Assembly: GCA_946480885.1 (NCBI GenBank)
Contig: CAMLLK010000054.1
Span: forward strand, 1 to 6,670
Direction of reading: 5' to 3'
Length of the DNA: 6,670 bases
Source: an uncultured Thermoproteales archaeon
GTDB taxonomy: Archaea > Thermoproteota > Thermoprotei > Thermoproteales > Thermoproteaceae
The notes under the pieces are model-generated. The model was not told where the DNA came from and did not search any database. It saw only the letters and a program-made list of their open reading frames with translations. Below are positions 1 to 5,740 of the stretch, one piece after another. Every line of letters begins with the position of its first letter. The stretch's first letter is position 1. Made by a program: the position numbers and the translations under genes.

Positions 1-1
1 C

Positions 2-226
2 TCCCCCCCTCCAGATTCTGAAGTTTTAGAAATCGCGGGTAGGTATAAAATTTTTATAAAGAAAAAGCCGTTTGGGAGAGGGGTGTGTGAATTTGTATAT
101 TTTCAATTCTACGGCGAGACTCAATTAATTAATATAAAATATACCGGATTCGACGAGCCAAATATTTACGAATTACTTAAAGAGGGCGATAAGGAAGTAG
201 CCAAGTCCGAAGAATATAAAAATTAG
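2..226 (+). CDS. 3' end of an unrecognised protein gene (partial, cut by left edge)
   Basis: The frame starting at base 2 is open for 74 codons and ends at TAG 224-226; both other plus frames close early. The fragment is rich in Lys, Glu, Tyr and Phe, with alternating hydrophobic stretches (for example YKIFIKKK and FVYFQFYG) that suggest beta strands, followed by a charged, probably helical tail ending SEEYKN. No membrane segment or known motif is visible, so I cannot name a function. Codon use (AAA, GAA, ATA, AGA) fits the neighbouring genes. It overlaps the 3' end of the minus-strand gene at 173-364 by 54 bases, so one of the two could be spurious. The composition supports it as a real C-terminus, but the N-terminal part lies outside the window. 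Confidence 0.5.
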   Translation, partial: SPPPDSEVLEIAGRYKIFIKKKPFGRGVCEFVYFQFYGETQLINIKYTGFDEPNIYELLKEGDKEVAKSEEYKN

Positions 227-364
227 TATTGCAATAGCTACTATCTCTACTAATTTCGGTTTTTTATACCCCTCGGGGGATTTGTGGATAAAGAAAATAT
301 ATGTCAGGATTAATACAATGGCGTAAATCACAGTGGCCAGAGTCAGCGCCGTAATGGGGTCCAT
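173..364 (-). CDS. Small two-helix membrane protein, function unknown
   Basis: This 63-residue protein starts at ATG (362-364 read on the minus strand). It has two clear hydrophobic segments, about residues 5-26 (ALTLATVIYAIVLILTYIFF) and 41-61 (EIVAIAILIFIFFGLGYFLI). They are joined by a short positively charged loop (HKSPEGYKKPK), which by the positive-inside rule would face the cytoplasm, forming a hairpin. I recognise no family. The start is supported by a TATA box centred 24 bases upstream, the spacing seen for other genes here, implying a leaderless transcript. It is divergent from the GH57 gene across 60 bases and converges with the gene fragment at the left edge. Regular composition plus a promoter make it likely real; a role linked to the neighbouring sugar genes would be speculation. 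Confidence 0.6.
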   Translation of the reverse strand: MDPITALTLATVIYAIVLILTYIFFIHKSPEGYKKPKLVEIVAIAILIFIFFGLGYFLIALFK

Positions 365-383
365 AAAGTGTTGAACTTTAGAG

Positions 384-392
384 TTTTTATAT
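384..392 (-). promoter_or_regulatory. TATA box for the 63-aa membrane protein gene
   Basis: The minus strand reads ATATAAAAA here, centred about 24 bases before the ATG at 364. This is the archaeal TATA position for a transcript that begins at or next to the start codon. No Shine-Dalgarno sequence lies between the box and the ATG, which agrees with leaderless translation. Confidence 0.6.
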
Positions 393-396
393 CTAG

Positions 397-405
397 TTTT
401 ATATA
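397..405 (+). promoter_or_regulatory. TATA box for the GH57-MFS-sulfhydrylase operon
   Basis: TTTTATATA is centred about 24 bases before the GTG at 425. It lies almost back to back with the minus-strand box at 384-392, so the two divergent promoters share about 60 bases. Binding at one could interfere with the other. No ribosome binding site is seen before the GTG. Confidence 0.65.
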
Positions 406-424
406 GCCAAGTCTGTAGCTATAT

Positions 425-1864
425 GTGTACGTCTTCCACCTCCATTTATACCAACCAGAACGCGCCGATCCTTGGCTAGAGATTATTTTGCCAGAGCCCT
501 CTGCCTCGCCCTATAGGCATTGGAACGAGAGAGTCTCACATGAGTGCTACGAGCCGAACGCAGAGCTGGGCAACTACCAGTGGGTAAACTTCGACGTTGG
601 GCCTACGTTGTTGACGTGGCTTAGACAACACAAGCCACTTGTTTACAAAGCGCTTCTAGACGGCGACAGATTTGGCATAGAGAAATGGGGACACGGCAAT
701 GCCCTAGCCCATCCATACTTCCACGTCATACTGCCGTTGGTGCCTAGGCGTGATAGAGAAGTCCTTGTGGCATGGGGAGTGGAGTACTTTAAGAGACACT
801 TTAAGAGAAGTCCAGAGGGGATGTGGCTCCCGGAGATGGCGGTGGATTTAGAGACGTTGGAGACTTTAGTAGACTACGGCATTGTGTATACAGTATTGAC
901 ACAAAGTCAAGTAAAGGGGGGGAGGGGCGGAGGGCCTTATAAAGTAGTGTTGCCCAGTGGCCGTAGTATTGTAGTTTTTGTTAGAAATGAATCTCTATCA
1001 AACGCCTTAGCCTTTGGCGGCTTTGAAAAATTTTTAGAAATGTTGAGAGGAGTCTCAGACAATGTTGTAGTGGCTTTAGACGGAGAGACTTTCGGCCACC
1101 ATATCAAAGGGAGTGAGAGACAACTGGCCCAATTTATTGACAAGAATAGAGACAAGTTGATAAACTTCGGCGCTTTGTATGAAAAAGGCCCCAGAGGCGA
1201 GGTGGAAATAGTCGAGAGGACTTCGTGGAGCTGTCCCCACGGCCTAGGCAGATGGAGTAGAGACTGTGGATGCGACGGACCTGCGCCATGGCGCGAGGAC
1301 TTACGTAAATTAATTGACTGGGTTGGCGAAGTTGTAGACCAGGCGTTTTATAAAAAATTCGGCGTGGAGGGGAGGAGACATCTCTTAAAGTATATAGAGG
1401 TCTTAATGGGAGGAGGCGGCGAGAGATATAATAAAGAGGAGTTAAAACTTCTAGAGGCCCAGCGGGCGAAGCTGGCGGCGAATAGCAGCGACGCGTGGTT
1501 CTTCGCTAGAGTTGGGATAGAGTTTGGCATAACTATAAAATGGGCTTTGAGAGCGGTGGAGTTGTTAGACGATAAAGAAGTTTTAGAGGAGTTTATAGAA
1601 AAATTAAATCATTTTATTATAGACGACAGGGCTGCCATAGTGATGTGTCCAAAAATTAGAGGGCCGTTGATGGCGGCTATGATGTATATATCCCTCGTCA
1701 CAGTGGGCCATGGGGTGAATAAAATCGGGGCGTATGAAATAAAGCCTATAGACGACGAGTTTGAAATTATAGACACGAGGACTAGAGAGACGTTTAGATT
1801 TCGACACGACTTACTGTGGGGCTTTGGCGAAAGTTTTAAATTTGAAAATTTGGGCGGGGTGTGA
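425..1864 (+). CDS. Glycoside hydrolase family 57 protein with DUF3536-like region
   Basis: This 479-residue protein starts at GTG. It carries the GH57 signatures in order: the N-terminal HLHLYQP strand (residues 5-11), a PWLE...NERVSHECYEPN segment (17-45) typical of the DUF3536 subgroup, WGHGNALAHPYFHVILPL (88-105), WLPE (134-137) whose Glu137 should be the nucleophile, and ALDGETFGHH (217-226) with Asp219 as the probable acid/base. The SWSCPHGLGRW...CGC stretch (268-283) and the LLEAQ...WFF region (342-360) match the DUF3536 part as I remember it. The family acts on alpha-glucans (amylase, branching or glucanotransferase activities); the exact reaction cannot be read here. There is no signal peptide, so it is probably cytosolic. 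Bacterial DUF3536 homologues are, from memory, much longer (about 800 residues), making this a compact form. It is the first gene of an operon and its stop overlaps the MFS start. Confidence 0.85.
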   Translation: MYVFHLHLYQPERADPWLEIILPEPSASPYRHWNERVSHECYEPNAELGNYQWVNFDVGPTLLTWLRQHKPLVYKALLDGDRFGIEKWGHGNALAHPYFHVILPLVPRRDREVLVAWGVEYFKRHFKRSPEGMWLPEMAVDLETLETLVDYGIVYTVLTQSQVKGGRGGGPYKVVLPSGRSIVVFVRNESLSNALAFGGFEKFLEMLRGVSDNVVVALDGETFGHHIKGSERQLAQFIDKNRDKLINFGALYEKGPRGEVEIVERTSWSCPHGLGRWSRDCGCDGPAPWREDLRKLIDWVGEVVDQAFYKKFGVEGRRHLLKYIEVLMGGGGERYNKEELKLLEAQRAKLAANSSDAWFFARVGIEFGITIKWALRAVELLDDKEVLEEFIEKLNHFIIDDRAAIVMCPKIRGPLMAAMMYISLVTVGHGVNKIGAYEIKPIDDEFEIIDTRTRETFRFRHDLLWGFGESFKFENLGGV

Positions 1865-3078
1865 ATTTAGCATCTTCGTACATCCCCATATTTATTGCGA
1901 GGATAGGCTCGGGGGCGAGCGCGTTTCTAGTTGTGAAATTAGCGAGCGGTGGAGAGTTAGAGGCGGGTGTTGTACTAGCTGCATATCCATTCCTCGAGGC
2001 GCTGGGGGCTTTGATTGCCGGCCGCTGGGCCGATACGCTAGGCCGCAAGACGACGTTAGTAGTGGGGTATTTAATTAGGTCTTTGGCAATGCTCGGCTTG
2101 GCGTGGGCTTTTTATACACACGAGGCGCCTTGGCTAGAGGCTGTGTTAAACGGATTGATTGGATTCACCACTGCGTTTATACTCACAGCATCTTTGACAA
2201 TGGCCACTGACTTGACAGAAGTCCGTAACAGAGGCGTAGGGATGGGCGGCTTTGAGTTTATAAACTTGGCTAGTTACGGCGTGGGGTATTTAGTAGGCTC
2301 GGCGCTTTATTCAATATTCCAAGGGCCCGCCGCTTATTTAACAATAGCCTTGATGACTACAATAGCCACTCCAGTCTTTGCCAAGTATCTACAAGAGACC
2401 AGGCCTGCGGCGCCTACAGAGTATAAATTTCTCTTTTCCCTACTGCCCCCCTCTGCGTTGATATTGCTGCCGGTTTGGTTTGCGTTAACTACTATAATTG
2501 GACTTGGGATGTTTGCGCCGAGGATTCTCCAACTCTCTACTACAAGCGGCGCTACGGCACATATGGTAGAGAAACTAGGGGAGAGTCTAACTATCGGAGT
2601 TTTATACGTAGGGGCGTTGGCCCTCTTAGGGATAGGTGCCATATTCTTCGGCAGATTGGCAGATAAATGGGGTCGTCTTAAGGTCTTTAGACTAGGGCTC
2701 GTAGGCGGTCTTGGGGCCTTAATTACACTAAATATATCTCTCTATATGGGACTAAGCCCAGTGGAGGCCGTGGCGTTGACTGCGCCGTTGTTGTTTATCA
2801 CATCTGCCATCGGGCCAAGTATTTTAGCATTAATAGGAGACGAGGCCGACATAAGATATAGAGGCGCAGTAATGGGCGTATACAGCGTAATGTTGGGGCT
2901 GGGGATCGGCGTGGGCAGTCTACTGGGGGGCATAGTGGCCTCTATCTTCCAACAGTCTGAGTTGTTGGGGCTGACCATGGCGGCTCTTGGGGTTTTCGCC
3001 ACTATGACTACAATACATATAGCTCTATACAAGTCCTATTTTATAAAAAACGCCACTACTAAGACATATAAACCTTGA
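1861..3078 (+). CDS. Major facilitator superfamily (MFS) transporter
   Basis: This 405-residue integral membrane protein is hydrophobic throughout, with segments consistent with about 12 helices in two halves. MFS motif A occurs after helix 2 as GRWADTLGRK (residues 54-63) and again in the second half as GRLADKWGR (264-272). This duplicated pattern is diagnostic for the superfamily. A loop around residues 176-190 (YLQETRPAAPTEYKF) separates the halves. The GTG start at 1861 shares four bases (GTGA) with the stop of the GH57 gene, so translation is probably coupled. The substrate cannot be told from sequence. Co-transcription with a GH57 enzyme suggests a sugar or oligosaccharide, while the sulfhydrylase downstream leaves an amino acid or other metabolite open. 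Confidence 0.88.
   Translation: MNLASSYIPIFIARIGSGASAFLVVKLASGGELEAGVVLAAYPFLEALGALIAGRWADTLGRKTTLVVGYLIRSLAMLGLAWAFYTHEAPWLEAVLNGLIGFTTAFILTASLTMATDLTEVRNRGVGMGGFEFINLASYGVGYLVGSALYSIFQGPAAYLTIALMTTIATPVFAKYLQETRPAAPTEYKFLFSLLPPSALILLPVWFALTTIIGLGMFAPRILQLSTTSGATAHMVEKLGESLTIGVLYVGALALLGIGAIFFGRLADKWGRLKVFRLGLVGGLGALITLNISLYMGLSPVEAVALTAPLLFITSAIGPSILALIGDEADIRYRGAVMGVYSVMLGLGIGVGSLLGGIVASIFQQSELLGLTMAALGVFATMTTIHIALYKSYFIKNATTKTYKP
3064..3072 (+). promoter_or_regulatory. Possible internal TATA box before the sulfhydrylase gene
   Basis: ACATATAAA lies inside the last codons of the MFS gene. It is too close to the TTG at 3075 to serve it as a leaderless start, but it is about 34 bases before an in-frame GTG at 3102. 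It could allow separate expression of a slightly shorter enzyme. The match may be chance in an A/T-rich stretch. Confidence 0.25.
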
Positions 3079-4115
3079 AGATCTACAATGACGATGCTGG
3101 GGTGTGTCTACAACACTACCGAGAGTTAATAAAAGAGGGGAGTCTCCATATTTCTACAAAAGAAGAGGCTCTATGTCTCTCACCTCTCTTCGACAGAGTT
3201 TTAAACATAGGCGAGGTGGTCTCTTTAAATGAATTGACGCCCAACCCGCCGCCCCATCGAGTGTTTGAAAACTCTATAGAGCTTCTAACAAAGGGGTGGC
3301 CGACGCCTTTGTTAAAAATATCGCAGCCCCCCTTAGAGGCGTATGCAAAACTTGAGTGGTTCAACCCCTTTAGTCAAAGTGTAAAAGATAGAACTGTCTA
3401 TTATTTACTAAAGGCCACCTCTGGTGAGAAAATAGTTGAGGTTTCTAGTGGAAATGTGGCCGTTGCTATCTCTGCTTTAGGCAACGTCTTGGGGAAGAAA
3501 GTAAAGGTCTACATACCCACTGCTGGTAGATATGTAGTGCCTCTTTTAGACCACCTCGGCGCCGAGTATCAAATTCTAGACGTGTCTATGACTATAGAGG
3601 CTTTAGAACATTTAGAAAAAGACATTAGAGAGGGGGCAGTCCACCCCAATCAATTCTACAACGACTTGAACTTCGTTGCGCATTTAAGAACTGCTGTGGA
3701 GATTGACTGGCAACTCTCCTCTATTGGGAAAAAGCCAGACTACATAATAGCCGCTCTGGGCACCTCTGGCCACGCCTCAGCGCTTGGTTATTACTTCGGC
3801 GTTAAGTACGGCGCTAAGTTAGTGGCGGTGCAGCCTAAAGACTGGGTACCGGGCATTAGGAGAGTGGAGAGCGGCATGAAGTGGATAAAGTGGGTAGAGG
3901 CAGAGGTGGTAGAAGTGGCTCTAAAAGAGGCGTTGCAATATGTAAAAGAATTCGCCAAGTTACATGGATTACTCATTGGGCCAAGCGCCGGCGCTGTATA
4001 CGCCGCCTTTCGTAGACAAAGCCGCCCGGGCCTTTATCTATTAGTATTTCCAGACAGTCTTTTTAAATACGGCGGGTTGTTAGAACACCTCAATTCTTCT
4101 TCTTCAACACAATAA
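3075..4115 (+). CDS. PLP-dependent O-phosphoserine sulfhydrylase-like enzyme (cysteine synthase family)
   Basis: This 346-residue fold-type II PLP enzyme would join O-phosphoserine (or O-acetylserine) with sulfide to give cysteine in the cytosol. Visible motifs are KLEWFNPFSQSVKDR (residues 92-106) with Lys104 as the PLP Schiff-base lysine, VEVSSGNVA (121-129) for substrate carboxylate binding, NQFYND (192-197), the phosphate-binding GTSGH loop (229-233), PGIRRVESGM (259-268) and GPSAGA (302-307). These segments closely match my memory of the Aeropyrum pernix O-phosphoserine sulfhydrylase, including the Arg in GIRRVE/TGM that recognises the substrate phosphate there. The N-terminal 90 residues also resemble its extension. 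The TTG start overlaps the MFS stop by four bases (TTGA). An in-frame GTG at 3102 is an alternative that would remove nine residues. The 3' end overlaps the convergent minus-strand gene by 26 bases. The enzyme class is firm; preference for phosphoserine is inference from similarity. Confidence 0.85.
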   Translation: MKIYNDDAGVCLQHYRELIKEGSLHISTKEEALCLSPLFDRVLNIGEVVSLNELTPNPPPHRVFENSIELLTKGWPTPLLKISQPPLEAYAKLEWFNPFSQSVKDRTVYYLLKATSGEKIVEVSSGNVAVAISALGNVLGKKVKVYIPTAGRYVVPLLDHLGAEYQILDVSMTIEALEHLEKDIREGAVHPNQFYNDLNFVAHLRTAVEIDWQLSSIGKKPDYIIAALGTSGHASALGYYFGVKYGAKLVAVQPKDWVPGIRRVESGMKWIKWVEAEVVEVALKEALQYVKEFAKLHGLLIGPSAGAVYAAFRRQSRPGLYLLVFPDSLFKYGGLLEHLNSSSSTQ

Positions 4116-4779
4116 GCTCTGCCTTTCTCCCACCGCAGCTGTCAACTGTCACTGTCCCAACCAAGTCGTATTGAGTCAATAGTTTCTCTAAGTCTGGGCC
4201 CGGGGACTTTATCCTAATTGTCCTAAGGTCAATGTCTACGTCTCCGCAGGTGAGACAGACGCCAAGGGCTTTGTCTAATAGATTAGATGCACATATATAC
4301 CTCGCCCTTGGGGCTAGTTTTGACACTTTATCCCAGTCGAGGAGAGAGTTGAATACAATTGCCACTGACTTCGCAGGTGGAACCTCGCCGTTGAATAACT
4401 TAGCCTCTCTCACAATATTCTCCAACTTCTTTACTGAGATAGACTCTGTATATAAAACAACCTCGGCCTTTGTTAAAACCGCTAAGGCGTCTGGCGTCAA
4501 CACGTCGCCAGCAATGTCCACTAAGTAGAGACCTTCCAACTCGGGCTCTGGTAGAAGTTTTTCAATTCGGATTCTATGCAATAGCCTCTTTTCCCCAGGC
4601 AGGGCTAGACTCTCTATATAACCTGCCTTTCTCAAAGAGACTAAGGCAGATCTCAATGTCCTCACAGCAAGCCCCGTGCCTCTCTGGAGGTCTTCAAAAG
4701 TGAGCCATAGTTTTCTGTGGTAGACAGTCTCAAACGCCATGTAGTACAACACAAGTCTTTGAGAGGGCGTCAACCTCAC
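4090..4779 (-). CDS. Winged-helix protein fused to a tetrapyrrole-methylase-like domain
   Basis: This 229-residue protein has two parts. Residues 1-75 form a winged-helix DNA-binding domain with a recognisable helix-turn-helix (TFEDLQRGTGLAVRTLRSAL, 27-46, then LRKAGYIESL). The rest begins LYLVDIAGDVLTPDALAVL (84-102) and continues TKAEVVLYTESIS, which resembles the first strand-helix-strand of tetrapyrrole methylases and diphthine synthases (compare LYLVG.GPGD..LLT..A...L..ADVVLYD). The glycine-rich loop is shortened and only about 145 residues follow, so it is at most half a methylase and probably non-catalytic. Cys163, a CLTC pair (175-178) and Cys215 might bind metal or haem. A ligand-sensing transcription regulator is a reasonable inference. 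The GTG start lies 15 bases after the E1 gene, with which it is probably co-transcribed; GTG codon 10 and ATG codon 14 are alternative starts. Confidence 0.7.
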   Translation of the reverse strand: MRLTPSQRLVLYYMAFETVYHRKLWLTFEDLQRGTGLAVRTLRSALVSLRKAGYIESLALPGEKRLLHRIRIEKLLPEPELEGLYLVDIAGDVLTPDALAVLTKAEVVLYTESISVKKLENIVREAKLFNGEVPPAKSVAIVFNSLLDWDKVSKLAPRARYICASNLLDKALGVCLTCGDVDIDLRTIRIKSPGPDLEKLLTQYDLVGTVTVDSCGGRKAELIVLKKKN

Positions 4780-4786
4780 GGCGTAT

Positions 4787-4796
4787 GTTTTATATC
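4787..4796 (-). promoter_or_regulatory. Possible TATA box before the winged-helix gene
   Basis: The minus strand reads GATATAAAAC, overlapping the TGA stop of the E1 gene. It is only about 12 bases from the GTG at 4779, too close for a leaderless start there. It would place a transcript start near 4765 and fit translation from the in-frame GTG at 4750-4752. It may instead be a chance match within an operon. Confidence 0.3.
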
Positions 4797-5514
4797 ACTT
4801 TATAAAACTACAAACTGGACAGTTGGGAGACTTCTCTATCTTCAACTCTTCAAAAGACATATGTTTTAAGTCGACGACTAATAGCCTACCCGCCAGCCTT
4901 GGCCTCCCCAGAGCTGTTCTAAAAACTTCCAGAGCCATTATAGAAGAGATCACGCCCACGGCGGGGCCCAACACTGCACACACACCAGCGTCGCACGAAG
5001 GCAGCGATTTAAATTTGCCAAATATATCCTCGAGACAAGGTGTGGCCCCAGGTATAATAGTCGTTACGTGGCCATACCACTCTTGCACCGCCCCGTGTAT
5101 TAATGGCCGTCTATGCCTCACTGCCGCAGCGTTTACAATATGTCTCGACGCCCAGTTGTCCAATGCGTCTACTAAGATATCTGACTTAGCCGCCACTTCG
5201 TCGGCTAGATCTGGCGAAAGCGCTTCAGCTATAGCCACCACCTCCACCTCTGGGTTTACGGCTCTCAAAACTCTAGCCGCAACTTCAGCCTTTGGCTTCC
5301 CCAAGTCGTAGTATGTATATAAGATCTGTCTGTGGAGGTCTGGGGGGGCTACAGTGTCGAAGTCCAGTATAGTAACTGTCTTGAAGCCGCCGCCAACTAA
5401 ATAACGTGCTATCAATGTGCCTAGACCTCCTGCGCCGAAGATAGCCACTGAGGTATTTCTAATCTTTAACTGGCCCTCTTCCCCCAATATGGGGATTTGT
5501 CTACTGTAAAACAT
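4795..5514 (-). CDS. E1-like adenylyltransferase of the ThiF/MoeB/HesA family
   Basis: From the ATG at 5514 this is a 239-residue cytosolic protein. It would adenylate the C-terminal glycine of a small ubiquitin-like or sulfur-carrier partner (MoaD, ThiS or SAMP type) for molybdopterin, thiamine or tRNA thiolation. Family features are YSRQIPILGEEGQ at the N-terminus (residues 3-15), the nucleotide loop GAGGLG (27-32), DFD (51-53), the arginine motif HRQ (61-63), GKPKAE (72-77), DALDN (116-120), GVISSIMALEV (187-197) and a C-terminal CPVC pair (232-235). Cys174 in SCDAGVC sits where ThiF has its persulfide-forming cysteine. The usual CxxC of the first zinc half-site is instead CLED (Cys160 only). 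A TTG at 5550 would extend the frame by 12 residues, but the ATG gives the standard family N-terminus and the usual promoter spacing. No carrier protein gene is in the window, so the pathway stays open. Confidence 0.85.
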   Translation of the reverse strand: MFYSRQIPILGEEGQLKIRNTSVAIFGAGGLGTLIARYLVGGGFKTVTILDFDTVAPPDLHRQILYTYYDLGKPKAEVAARVLRAVNPEVEVVAIAEALSPDLADEVAAKSDILVDALDNWASRHIVNAAAVRHRRPLIHGAVQEWYGHVTTIIPGATPCLEDIFGKFKSLPSCDAGVCAVLGPAVGVISSIMALEVFRTALGRPRLAGRLLVVDLKHMSFEELKIEKSPNCPVCSFIK

Positions 5515-5656
5515 TCCGCACGACTTTATATAAATATAAAGCTCCGGCAAGCGGCAGTATAAGAGCCTTTAGAAATGAGGTCTTCGTCATGGAGATCAAT
5601 AATATGATGATTAGAATACTTATCGTAGCCAATTTTAGATTTGTAAGAAAACCCAT
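5501..5656 (-). CDS. Small two-helix membrane protein (51 aa), function unknown
   Basis: From ATG 5656 the predicted protein is MGFLTNLKLATISILIIILL (1-20) followed by a second hydrophobic stretch, FLKALILPLAGALYLYKV (28-45). These two segments are separated by SMTKTS, and the protein ends with the basic tail RNVLQ. A TATA box centred about 23 bases upstream supports this ATG over the upstream one at 5686, which would add ten residues. The gene's 3' end overlaps the E1 gene start by 14 bases and contains the E1 TATA box, so the two are tightly linked. I recognise no family. It could be a chance hydrophobic frame in A/T-rich DNA, but a properly spaced promoter and a regular two-helix pattern argue for a real gene. 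Confidence 0.5.
   Translation of the reverse strand: MGFLTNLKLATISILIIILLISMTKTSFLKALILPLAGALYLYKVVRNVLQ
5533..5540 (-). promoter_or_regulatory. TATA box for the E1-like gene
   Basis: The minus strand reads TTTATATT, centred about 22 bases before the ATG at 5514. A second A/T box (TTATATAAAG, 5524-5533) directly follows but is too close to the ATG. This spacing is the main reason for choosing ATG 5514 over TTG 5550. The box lies inside the coding region of the 51-aa membrane protein. Confidence 0.55.
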
Positions 5657-5674
5657 AGTAAATAAGTAGATTCC

Positions 5675-5684
5675 GTATATATAC
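5675..5684 (-). promoter_or_regulatory. TATA box for the 51-aa membrane protein gene
   Basis: The self-complementary GTATATATAC is centred about 23 bases before the ATG at 5656 on the minus strand. Because it is a perfect palindrome it could be bound in either direction, but only the minus direction has a start codon at the right distance. Confidence 0.5.
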
Positions 5685-5714
5685 ATATTGTAGAAGAGTC
5701 TGTATGTAATGCAG

Positions 5715-5722
5715 TATTATAC
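5715..5722 (+). promoter_or_regulatory. TATA box for the phosphodiesterase gene
   Basis: TATTATAC is centred about 22 bases before the GTG at 5741, the leaderless spacing seen elsewhere in this window. The 84-base gap between the two divergent genes (5657-5740) holds this box and the minus-strand box at 5675-5684 and nothing else I can identify. Confidence 0.55.
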
Positions 5723-5740
5723 TTAAGCCCACCTCTCTAT

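Noticed and set aside
1824..2078. Plus-strand frame across the GH57/MFS junction
   Set aside because: It overlaps two genes with strong family motifs and has Cys/Gly/Arg-rich composition typical of an out-of-frame reading.
4823..5311. Long plus-strand frame (162 codons) opposite the E1 gene
   Set aside because: It is antisense to a well-recognised ThiF/MoeB protein and is Ser/Thr/Ala-rich in the way of a mirror frame, with no domain or promoter.
3075..5514. A dedicated sulfur system joining the sulfhydrylase, E1 protein and winged-helix protein
   Set aside because: The sulfhydrylase is on the opposite strand in another operon and no sulfur-carrier protein is encoded nearby; adjacency alone does not support a joint system.
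5548..5550. TTG start for the E1 gene (251-residue version)
   Set aside because: The extra 12 residues are not part of the family N-terminus, the codon precedes the TATA box, and ATG 5514 gives the standard MFYSRQ start.
5684..5686. Upstream ATG for the small membrane protein (61-residue version)
   Set aside because: It lies inside the TATA box GTATATATAC and has no promoter at leaderless distance; ATG 5656 fits the box.
5526..5732. 68-codon minus-strand frame overlapping the 51-aa membrane protein
   Set aside because: It lies in another frame of the same A/T-rich stretch, is rich in Tyr and Ile without a clear membrane pattern, and has no TATA box at the right distance from its start.
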